5,825 nucleotides of DNA from positions 1 to 5,825 of the forward strand of contig QNAD01000145.1 of the NCBI GenBank assembly GCA_003641345.1, given 5' to 3'. Origin of the DNA: Candidatus Zixiibacteriota bacterium (GTDB lineage Bacteria; Zixibacteria; MSB-5A5; GN15; FEB-12). This document shows, in pieces, positions 1 to 5,825 of the stretch. How positions within the stretch are numbered: the first letter of the stretch is position 1; the number at the start of each line of letters is the position of its first letter. The translations under genes and the position numbers were made by a program. The notes beneath the pieces were generated by a model. The model worked only from the letters and a program-made list of their open reading frames with translations. It had not been told where the DNA came from and did no database searches.

Positions 1-215
1 AAATCATTTTCATCATTTAAGAGAACAGTTTCAAATTGAATATCATTTGAAGTTTCTTTTTCAAAAGCAGGTATAGTTTCTTCGAGTGTTTTTTGGCTTA
101 CCAGAAAATAGACAAAATCCGGATTAGAATTCTTAATAGAAAACATCAACATTTTAGCTATATCATCTCGAGATCTTCCGGTCCCAACAGTTAGCATCAT
201 TATTTTATTCATCAT
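1..215 (-). CDS. CARF-domain protein, Csm6/Csx1-like (N-terminal part only)
   Basis: This reading frame runs off the left edge, leaving about 71 codons of the N-terminus. It begins with tandem ATG codons (213-215 and 210-212) and reads MLTVGTGRSRDD, then a helix (IAKMLMFSIKNSNPD), then a second strand (FVYFLVSQKTLEET). A beta strand ending in a T-x-G-T-G loop, then a helix and a strand ending in a Ser, is the Rossmann-like start of CARF domains, which bind cyclic oligoadenylates. It overlaps the csm5 stop by 8-11 nt and is last in the visible operon, the usual place for a Csm6-type effector. Family knowledge: such proteins are activated by the second messenger made by Cas10 and usually carry a C-terminal HEPN RNase. 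That half is outside the window, so the output domain (HEPN, restriction-like nuclease or other) is unknown. I am confident of the CARF call and much less so of Csm6 itself. The first ATG is preferred because of the GGAG 7 nt before it. Confidence 0.75.
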   Translation of the reverse strand, partial: MMNKIMMLTVGTGRSRDDIAKMLMFSIKNSNPDFVYFLVSQKTLEETIPAFEKETSNDIQFETVLLNDEND

Positions 216-1182
216 CTAAAATCTCCAACCATCCCATTGGGACACCTTCAATTCTTTTTCTTGTTCGAGGAGGTTTAAGCTTATAGTCATTTGTAAGACC
301 CAGATCTTTAGCTAATACAAGAAGTGATGTAGAAAAAGCAGTTGAGCCTTGACCTAATCTTAAGAGAATGGAATCTTCGGGTGCTTCCCAATTATATGGT
401 GCACCATTTTCATCTAATTCATAAATGCCGTTGAAGAAATCAAATAAGACATCTTTTATTTCTTCAATATCAAAATAACAATTAGATGTATCAACAGAGA
501 TTATAAATTCAGAACCTTCACTTATAGCCTCATAAAGTATTGGCAATTTACTTTGTGTTCTTGCACCAATAACTTCGGAGAAATATACATTTAATGAATC
601 CGAGATTTCAACAGTAGAAGAATCTGATATTTTAAGCCAAGAAACAAATCTTCCTGAATTTTGTTTGCCCAGCTTTGGCATTACATATTTTTGAAGTTCA
701 TTATAGTCAAAATTCCTTCTGCGGCTATTCGCATTTCTCATCCAAAGTTTCAAATCACTTTCCAGTTGATTGTCATCAGGATAATTTGTTTTCAAAACAA
801 AATAAACCATAGCCGACATAATACTTCCTTTTATTGAACTCCCCGGAAGATATGGCAGACCTGCAGATTTGATACATGATTTAATATTGATAGCATTATT
901 AGCCAGTTTATTACGTGCCTGACCAAAGACATTCATACTATAAAGAATGTGTTTATCTAAAATTTCAAACGGGACATAATTGGCTATAGGTACATGCCTT
1001 ATAGTTTTTTCAAGATATTTTTCAAAAAATGGTTTAAAGGAATCATCAGAAGCTAAAGATGTCATATTTATGACATTACATTTACCTTCAGAATAAAAAT
1101 ATTCAGCTGGAGTAATATCACTTCCTGAACCGATATGTATCGGCGTCAGAACTTTTAAACGAAGTTTATGATGATTATTCAT
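205..1182 (-). CDS. csm5: Csm5, type III-A RAMP subunit at the crRNA 3' end
   Basis: A complete 325-residue RAMP (Cas7-like) protein. Visible family marks are the N-terminal strand with TPIHIGSG (residues 13-20), the glycine-rich loop LPYLPGSSIKGS (109-120), a late RLGQGSTAFST segment (from residue 275), and the C-terminal PPRTRKRI...PMGWLEI block (304-321), which is typical of Csm5. Family role: Csm5 caps the 3' end of the crRNA in the Csm complex, next to the last Csm3, and is needed for crRNA 3' maturation, probably by recruiting host nucleases. It is not expected to cut target RNA itself. The length is slightly shorter than many Csm5 proteins but all end motifs are present. The start ATG shares its A with the csm4 stop (TAATG), and GAGGTG sits 5 nt upstream (1188-1193). 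Its 3' end overlaps the CARF gene, so it is embedded in the operon on both sides. Confidence 0.93.
   Translation of the reverse strand: MNNHHKLRLKVLTPIHIGSGSDITPAEYFYSEGKCNVINMTSLASDDSFKPFFEKYLEKTIRHVPIANYVPFEILDKHILYSMNVFGQARNKLANNAINIKSCIKSAGLPYLPGSSIKGSIMSAMVYFVLKTNYPDDNQLESDLKLWMRNANSRRRNFDYNELQKYVMPKLGKQNSGRFVSWLKISDSSTVEISDSLNVYFSEVIGARTQSKLPILYEAISEGSEFIISVDTSNCYFDIEEIKDVLFDFFNGIYELDENGAPYNWEAPEDSILLRLGQGSTAFSTSLLVLAKDLGLTNDYKLKPPRTRKRIEGVPMGWLEILDDE
223..226 (-). promoter_or_regulatory. Ribosome binding site of the CARF gene
   Basis: GGAG lies inside the last codons of csm5, 7 nt before the ATG at 213-215 and 10 nt before the ATG at 210-212. The spacing favours the first ATG, though both are usable and in frame. 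Because the site and start lie within csm5, translation of the effector is probably coupled to that of csm5. Confidence 0.55.
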
Positions 1183-2153
1183 TATTTCACCTCTAATTTA
1201 CAAGGAAGAGCTAATGCTTTTCCATTTCTAAAGACACGGTGTAGATTGAATCCATCTGGAGTGACATCGACAAGTTTTCCAAAATCAAAGTTTTCTTGTG
1301 GAAATATTGATCCTTCAGAAAACATACGGACAGCATTTCTTGGTAAATTCTGACTATACGGTGAGAACATATATCCTTTTCGGAGGATTATATCATAGTA
1401 GCTTCGGTCAACATCTTCATATTTGATAGGTAGGTTTACAGGATGATAAAGTGATAAGATTGCGTAAGCATCTGAATTATCAATATCCGGAAAATCAACA
1501 GAGCCAAAGGAAGGTTCTTCGAAGAATCCTTTTCCTACTGATCTATCACCCCCCAAACCTTCGTCAGCTAAAAGTCTAATAGCGGCTTTAAATTTATCTT
1601 CATTCAAAGAGCCATTAGCTTTGTATAGAAAGAATAGCCCAATTTCTTTATCGTATTGAACTTGCCCAAACTGAAAATACCCACCACTCTCAGCCGAAAC
1701 TGTACCGGTGTAATTTGAGATAGATACTCTTGGCGTTATAGAGGATGACCAATATTTTCTTTCTTGTTCTCTTGTCAGGTAGTCCTTATTTCCACTATTA
1801 ATAATTACTTCAAGGTCTTCACCATTGAGACATCTTTTCATAATTGAAAATTCAATGAAATTGATTTTCCTGTAATCCGAATCTTCAGGAAACTGGTTTT
1901 TTGGTACCGGAAAGTACAATTTTTCATTTATACTTGGGAATAAAGAAGAAATGTTAATACTGTTATTATTTCCAGCAGAGTTATTCAGGAATTCTTCCAA
2001 ATAACTTTTACCATATAACAGTAATAAGTTATGGCAGATAGCTGAGAACAATGTATCAGAATGAGCAAAAAGTTCTGTACCCTCAAGCCAACCTTCTTTT
2101 GTCCCAAAGTGAAAATTACCTTTTGGTTTTAAATGACATATTGATAGAAGCAT
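1182..2153 (-). CDS. csm4: Csm4, Cas5-like RAMP subunit binding the crRNA 5' tag
   Basis: A complete 323-residue protein. The N-terminus has the Csm4 pattern FHFG (14-17) followed by AHSDTLFSAI (30-39), where His-Ser-Asp is the family hallmark. The glycine-rich RAMP loop GLGGDRSVGKG is at 199-209. The C-terminus carries GKLVDVTP (292-299) and HRVFRNGKALALP (305-317), also typical. Family role: Csm4 is the Cas5-group subunit that holds the 5' repeat-derived tag of the crRNA and docks on Cas10, forming the base of the complex. It lies 4 nt after the csm3 stop. I see no Shine-Dalgarno sequence in the ~20 nt before the ATG, unlike most other genes here, so translation probably depends on ribosomes finishing csm3. 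An ATG at 2155-2157, just after the csm3 stop, is in another frame and not used. Its stop overlaps the csm5 start by 1 nt. Confidence 0.94.
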   Translation of the reverse strand: MLLSICHLKPKGNFHFGTKEGWLEGTELFAHSDTLFSAICHNLLLLYGKSYLEEFLNNSAGNNNSINISSLFPSINEKLYFPVPKNQFPEDSDYRKINFIEFSIMKRCLNGEDLEVIINSGNKDYLTREQERKYWSSSITPRVSISNYTGTVSAESGGYFQFGQVQYDKEIGLFFLYKANGSLNEDKFKAAIRLLADEGLGGDRSVGKGFFEEPSFGSVDFPDIDNSDAYAILSLYHPVNLPIKYEDVDRSYYDIILRKGYMFSPYSQNLPRNAVRMFSEGSIFPQENFDFGKLVDVTPDGFNLHRVFRNGKALALPCKLEVK

Positions 2154-2157
2154 ACAT

Positions 2158-2973
2158 CTATACCAATTTAGTAATTATTTGTTCTATGTTTTTTGCTACA
2201 TCTTGAATAGATGTCATGTTTTCATTTATAATGGAACTTCTAAGGTTTGCAGATTCATAATCTTGAACAGTATTCCAGTAAATACGAATATTTTCAAATT
2301 TTATCTTACCATAACCTCGTGATCCCATACCACCTAAGTAATCATCTTCGAGCAACATCATCGATGTAAATAAGTGTTTCAATAAATTCTTATCAGAATC
2401 CATATAAATATTAAATATCATTTCACTGTCTTTGAAAATAGCACCAGCTGGAACTCTTTCTATTTGCCTTAAAGAACCGTGAGCTGCATTACCATTGATT
2501 CTGTCTATAGCAGTTTCATATTTTACTTCGGTATAAGGAAGATCAATATTGCTATGCATCTTATCTGTTATACTGGATTCATCTAAATATGTATCCCTTG
2601 TATAAAGTCTTGTCAGTGTATTCACAGAGTCGGCGTCTGTGTGTTTAGTAGAAAGCATTGTACCAAAGATTTGTGAAACAGAACATTCTTTATACTCTTC
2701 AATATTAGCACACCTTCTTTGACCACTTCGTTTATCAAAATAATTGGGGTCATTTTTTGCAAGAACATGCTCAGTAATTGATCTTAGTTTCCCTTTTATC
2801 GATGAACCAGGGATATATGGGATTCCCATGGAATCGGTTATAACGTTTTGATCAACACCACCAATTTTTAGACCGCCGGAAGAACCTCCAACACGAATAC
2901 CTGTTAGAGTTTTTATGTCTGACAGGATAATCACTTTACCTATCAATCCAAATCCAATATTATTTTCAGTCAT
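2158..2973 (-). CDS. csm3: Csm3, backbone RAMP and target-RNA endoribonuclease
   Basis: A complete 271-residue Cas7-group protein. The order of motifs is: TGIRVGGS (24-31), the catalytic loop KIGGVDQNV (36-44) with D41 in the position of the Asp that cuts target RNA, the loop IPYIPGSSIKGKLRS (51-65), TEVKYETAIDR (148-158), GSLRQIERVPAG (166-177), and GGMGSRGYGKIKF ending at 226. Family role: several Csm3 copies line the crRNA and each cuts bound target RNA at 6-nt intervals. The active-site Asp is present, so RNase activity is expected. Odd points: the protein is longer than well-studied Csm3 proteins (about 210-220 residues). A charged, probably helical tail of ~38 residues follows the last RAMP motif. 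The usual Asn-Pro after the catalytic Asp is Gln-Asn here. The start lies 2 nt after the csm2 stop with AAGGG 7 nt upstream (2981-2985). Confidence 0.96.
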   Translation of the reverse strand: MTENNIGFGLIGKVIILSDIKTLTGIRVGGSSGGLKIGGVDQNVITDSMGIPYIPGSSIKGKLRSITEHVLAKNDPNYFDKRSGQRRCANIEEYKECSVSQIFGTMLSTKHTDADSVNTLTRLYTRDTYLDESSITDKMHSNIDLPYTEVKYETAIDRINGNAAHGSLRQIERVPAGAIFKDSEMIFNIYMDSDKNLLKHLFTSMMLLEDDYLGGMGSRGYGKIKFENIRIYWNTVQDYESANLRSSIINENMTSIQDVAKNIEQIITKLV

Positions 2974-2975
2974 GA

Positions 2976-3392
2976 TTATTCCCTTCCACCATAATATCTA
3001 TGATATGCGATTATTGATTCTAAAAACTTTTTAAGATTTTCAAATTCTTGTTGGTCTTTCACCAAACCAATACAGCTATCAACTTGATCTCTAAAATCTT
3101 TTAATACTGGCTTAACTTTTTTATTACTTTCCTTACCAACGACATAAGCCAACTGTGGTCTAAGTAATTGAAGTGAGTTGATATCAAATTCAATCATCAA
3201 TTCAATCCCTCCAAAAAATTTTCTTATTCTTGAAGTAGAAATGTCTTTATATTGTTTACCTAATTTTTCCCCCCACGAATTAATTAGTGTACCATCTCCA
3301 TCTCTAATGATTTTTTCTTTTACATCATTAGGAAATGGAATAAACTCCTGTTCTCTCCGGTCAGGTGATCTTCTATTTACTTGTCGATGCAT
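2976..3392 (-). CDS. csm2: Csm2, small subunit of the Csm complex
   Basis: A 138-residue, mostly helical protein. It has the Csm2 signatures STSRIRKFFGGI (52-63), the middle RPQLAYVVGK (78-87), and the C-terminal EFENLKKFLESIIAYHRYYGG (116-136). Family role: Csm2 copies form the inner filament that faces Csm3 and contact the crRNA-target duplex. It has no catalytic activity. The frame stays open to an ATG at 3435-3437, which would add 15 residues and overlap cas10 by 44 nt. I choose the ATG at 3390-3392 because a strong AGGAG is 7 nt before it, it lies 1 nt after the cas10 stop, and the resulting length fits the family. The N-terminus is basic (HRQVNRRSPDRR) and likely flexible. Csm2 sequences diverge strongly, so the call rests on both motifs and position. 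Confidence 0.93.
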   Translation of the reverse strand: MHRQVNRRSPDRREQEFIPFPNDVKEKIIRDGDGTLINSWGEKLGKQYKDISTSRIRKFFGGIELMIEFDINSLQLLRPQLAYVVGKESNKKVKPVLKDFRDQVDSCIGLVKDQQEFENLKKFLESIIAYHRYYGGRE

Positions 3393-3393
3393 A

Positions 3394-5667
3394 TTATTTC
3401 TCCTGTCTTGTGATAAGCTCTGCCCATCTAACGGCATATTTTAAATTTGGTGTTAATTTATATTTATCTATAAAAGTTTCACGTAATTTATCCAGTTGAG
3501 TGTTATCAATATTTCTTCCAGCCCATTTTTTGAGTGAATAAACAAGTCGATATACGTGAGGTAATGATATTTCATTTTGTTTGATCTCGGAAGCTTGAAG
3601 TGACTCTTTTAGAATTCTAATTAGTGATCTTGACTCACTGCCATTCTTGCCAGCATCATCAATCAACCTTATGATTGAATCCTTCACCTTACCAACATTT
3701 GTAAAATCATCCCATGATAGAGGAGAATCATCAAGAAAACATATTTTATTTTTCCCAGCTAATTTCGCAGAACTAAGCATTCTTCCAGCTTCTCTTGCCG
3801 CATGACTAATAGGGTATTTACTTGACGGAGATATGAAGATTCCCGCAGAGATCGTTATGTCATCTCTCTTTGTAAATTTTAAAAAGTCATTTCTTATTTG
3901 TAAGGCTAACTCAGGAAGTACATCCCATGAACCAATTAGGAATAAATCATCACCTCCCGAATATACTGCAATTGTTTTATCTTTAAAATTATCCTGTTTA
4001 AGGATAGTTTGAATATGTCCCCCGAAAAATAAAGATATTAAATAACTAAGAGTTGAAATTCTTGATATTGTAACCAATTCTTCTGATTCATCATCTTTCT
4101 TTTTCTTTAAACCATTTCTAAATATCTTGCCAAGATTATCGATGTCTGCCCTTAAAACTCCCCAAGTTTTCTTACCTGATGAACATCGCTCAGATAATAT
4201 TTCCAGGGAAGCAATGTCGTTATCATGTAAGGCAGCGTGATTAACAATAGACTTAAAACTGTAACCACCGGAATTGATATAATCAAAATTATTTATTGAA
4301 ATTCCGGAATTATGTGGTAATCCAGATTTTGAAAATTCAATGTTTGAGTCAAAAATCTTGATAAATTGTTTGCTTGAAGAGTCTTTATATAACCAATTTG
4401 AATTTGTGAATTTTCTTGCGAAATCTTCATATATTTTACTATCAGGTAAATCCTCATCAATGTTGGATGATTTAAGTAACATAAATTCAGATGATTTATT
4501 AGCATCTGTAAGAATATTTTTGTTTTTCCTCCTCTTCTCAATACCTGTTAGTTTACCTACCTCATACCATTTTTCTCCAAAATTACCTTCCCTAAAATCA
4601 TTCCAGTTAATATCAACTCCTGTAATGGCAATCGACATGTCAGTTTTAAGTTCATTATATAATATTTTAGATACTCTTTTACTTTCGGATTCTATATCTA
4701 CGTTTGCAGGAAGCAGAAGGTAAAAATTCCCTCCACCTACAAACATAATATTAGCATTAGTCAAATTATTGTTTTTTAAGATACTAACAGCAACCAATTC
4801 TGACAGCATTTGAATATAAGCCGATTTACCTTTTAAGTTTTTTAAAGCTCCTTTTGATTTGATGGAATATATGAATTCTTGAATCCCAGAGATATCCCCC
4901 ATAACTAACTTAATAATTGGTTCATTTAATAGTGGTGAATCAACTTTCATTTTCATTGCATTAAAATATTTTAGAACATCTTGCTTATTTAAGACGCTCA
5001 TAATACATCCTGCAATTGCACAAACGGTCTTTGAATGTGAGAATAATGAGATGTCAGGACTGGTTTTATAAACCGAAGAAGGAAGAAAACTTATATATTG
5101 TTCTAACAATGAAAGAATCGTTATAATAACAGAATTGAAATTGCCTTCAAAATTTATCTTAGAAAAATCATTTTCAAATTTATTCCATAAATTCTTATAT
5201 TCTTTTTGACTTTGCTCTTGAGAACGAGATTCTTGAGTGTTAATATTTAGAGGAAATAAAGAATTCAAATCAAATTTCAACTCACTTAGAGGGAAAAAAG
5301 TCTGATTGGACTTCTGATTATTTTGATCAATATTCAATTTACTAAAAATCGAGTGAAGTAAATAATTCTCAATTATTTTTTTTACACTACCAGGATCCCT
5401 TTCCCTTTCAGATGCTGAAAGCCAATCTGCTAAACAAACAATACCTACAAGTTCTGCTTCTTCTTGATAAGAATCTACATCATGATGAGCACTTATAAGT
5501 TTTGCTGCTTTTTCCCAAGATTGCCCCATATTTCTTATAATAAATTCTTGCCCAAATATTGCATGTTTTTTCCTTATCCCTTTTCGTTGTTCAAATTTGC
5601 CTACATCATGCAGTAAACTTGCAATAAGAACTGCTTCAATATCATTTCTCGAATAATCATTTATCAT
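3394..5667 (-). CDS. cas10: Cas10/Csm1, HD nuclease and cyclic-oligoadenylate synthase
   Basis: The complete 757-residue large subunit of the type III-A complex. The N-terminal HD domain shows LLHDVGK with H20-D21, H35, the pair H61-H62 and ADWLSASER around D81; in the family this is a ssDNase. The first palm domain begins at MGDISGIQEF (256-265) and carries a degenerate GGGN (311-314). The second palm holds LRADIDNLG (D508, D510) and the intact GGDD (571-574), the catalytic site making cyclic oligoadenylate from ATP. A helical C-terminal domain follows. Residues ~105-150 form an Asn/Gln/Ser-rich linker after the HD domain. Odd: only five cysteines (78, 216, 221, 495, 643) and no CxxC pair, so the zinc site many Csm1 proteins have between the palms is missing. 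The start follows the cas6 stop by 1 nt, with GGAG 10 nt upstream (5678-5681). Both activities look intact, which fits the downstream CARF protein. Confidence 0.97.
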   Translation of the reverse strand: MINDYSRNDIEAVLIASLLHDVGKFEQRKGIRKKHAIFGQEFIIRNMGQSWEKAAKLISAHHDVDSYQEEAELVGIVCLADWLSASERERDPGSVKKIIENYLLHSIFSKLNIDQNNQKSNQTFFPLSELKFDLNSLFPLNINTQESRSQEQSQKEYKNLWNKFENDFSKINFEGNFNSVIITILSLLEQYISFLPSSVYKTSPDISLFSHSKTVCAIAGCIMSVLNKQDVLKYFNAMKMKVDSPLLNEPIIKLVMGDISGIQEFIYSIKSKGALKNLKGKSAYIQMLSELVAVSILKNNNLTNANIMFVGGGNFYLLLPANVDIESESKRVSKILYNELKTDMSIAITGVDINWNDFREGNFGEKWYEVGKLTGIEKRRKNKNILTDANKSSEFMLLKSSNIDEDLPDSKIYEDFARKFTNSNWLYKDSSSKQFIKIFDSNIEFSKSGLPHNSGISINNFDYINSGGYSFKSIVNHAALHDNDIASLEILSERCSSGKKTWGVLRADIDNLGKIFRNGLKKKKDDESEELVTISRISTLSYLISLFFGGHIQTILKQDNFKDKTIAVYSGGDDLFLIGSWDVLPELALQIRNDFLKFTKRDDITISAGIFISPSSKYPISHAAREAGRMLSSAKLAGKNKICFLDDSPLSWDDFTNVGKVKDSIIRLIDDAGKNGSESRSLIRILKESLQASEIKQNEISLPHVYRLVYSLKKWAGRNIDNTQLDKLRETFIDKYKLTPNLKYAVRWAELITRQEK
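3400..3404 (-). promoter_or_regulatory. Ribosome binding site deciding the csm2 start
   Basis: AGGAG lies within the last codons of cas10, exactly 7 nt before the ATG at 3390-3392. No comparable site precedes the alternative ATG at 3435-3437. This sets the csm2 start and couples it to the end of cas10 translation. Confidence 0.7.
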
Positions 5668-5668
5668 A

Positions 5669-5825
5669 TCAGATTTGCTCCAACTTATATTTTATTCTTC
5701 CACACCCAAAAGAACTGGCTTTCCCAGTATGCCAGCTTTCAATAATATCTAAAATTGGTATAAATGAACTAAAATCTCCTTCATAACAAATATTTCCAAC
5801 ATAACCACCAAATTTCATCGAAGTA
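5669..5825 (-). CDS. cas6: Cas6 crRNA-processing endoribonuclease (C-terminal end only)
   Basis: The last 51 codons of a gene that enters from the right edge. The visible part reads GGYVGNICYEGDF, then a hydrophobic helix (FIPILDIIES), then WHTGKASSFGCGRIKYKLEQI and TGA. The GKxSSFGxGRI stretch is the C-terminal glycine-rich loop of Cas6, which contacts the repeat RNA, and the preceding G-x-x-G plus helix layout also fits. Family role: Cas6 cuts the CRISPR repeat to release crRNAs carrying an 8-nt 5' tag, later bound by Csm4. The N-terminal part, where the catalytic residues usually lie, is outside the window, so activity cannot be judged. The stop lies 1 nt before the cas10 start, placing cas6 first among the visible operon genes. 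Another glycine-loop RAMP is possible, but the motif spacing and position favour Cas6. Confidence 0.87.
   Translation of the reverse strand, partial: TSMKFGGYVGNICYEGDFSSFIPILDIIESWHTGKASSFGCGRIKYKLEQI

Noticed and set aside
1168..1353. Plus-strand open frame of 61 codons over the csm4/csm5 junction
   Set aside because: It is antisense to the conserved Csm4 C-terminus, short and without motifs.
3178..3444. Plus-strand open frame of 88 codons across csm2 and the end of cas10
   Set aside because: It is antisense to conserved Csm2 motifs, with no family match that I recognise.
3609..3639. A 12-bp palindrome (TTAGAATTCTAA) followed by a small AGTGA/TCACT inverted repeat
   Set aside because: Both lie within the cas10 coding frame in AT-rich DNA, the stems are short, and no poly-T run or operon boundary is nearby, so chance is the simplest explanation.
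4293..4541. Minus-strand open frame of 82 codons in another frame of cas10
   Set aside because: It overlaps cas10 completely in the same direction and has no ribosome site or domain; it is a frame shadow.
4340..4723. Plus-strand open frame of 127 codons inside cas10
   Set aside because: It lies wholly antisense to conserved Cas10 palm sequence, has no recognisable domain, and its composition is that of a mirror frame.
1..5825. CRISPR array, cas1/cas2, promoter or terminator
   Set aside because: I looked for spaced direct repeats and for intergenic room. There are no regularly spaced repeats, and gaps between genes are at most 4 nt, leaving no space for these elements. They would have to lie outside the window.

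Overview
The window holds most of a type III-A (Csm) CRISPR-Cas effector operon, all on the minus strand. Reading from the high-coordinate end in the direction of transcription, the order is: the C-terminal end of cas6 (cut by the right edge), cas10/csm1, csm2, csm3, csm4, csm5, and the first ~70 codons of a CARF-domain protein of the Csm6/Csx1 type (cut by the left edge). The sequence is AT-rich (GC about one third by eye) and almost entirely coding. The longest gap between genes is 4 nt and several stop and start codons touch or overlap, so the set is best read as one transcription unit whose promoter lies outside the window, upstream of cas6. No CRISPR array, cas1/cas2, RNA gene, mobile element or terminator is visible here.

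How the genes fit together (family knowledge applied to what is seen): Cas6 trims the pre-crRNA. Cas10, Csm2, Csm3, Csm4 and Csm5 form the Csm complex around the crRNA. Csm3 is the backbone and cuts target RNA, Csm2 is the small subunit, Csm4 with Cas10 caps the 5' tag end, and Csm5 sits at the 3' end. Target binding turns on the HD DNase and the GGDD cyclic-oligoadenylate (cOA) synthase of Cas10. The CARF protein is the probable cOA receptor. The key residues I can check (Cas10 HD and GGDD, the Csm3 catalytic Asp) are present, so the system looks intact.

Organism: nothing in the window is taxonomically decisive. The low GC and the recognisable Shine-Dalgarno sequences before most genes indicate an AT-rich bacterium. 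These loci move horizontally, so I do not name a phylum.

The most notable points are a Cas10 with no cysteine anywhere between residues 222 and 494, where many Csm1 proteins carry a zinc-binding cysteine set; a long C-terminal tail on Csm3; a csm4 start with no Shine-Dalgarno; a csm2 start that should be moved 45 nt inward; and the unidentified output domain of the truncated CARF effector. I see no clearly new system, only a fairly standard III-A locus with these individual features.
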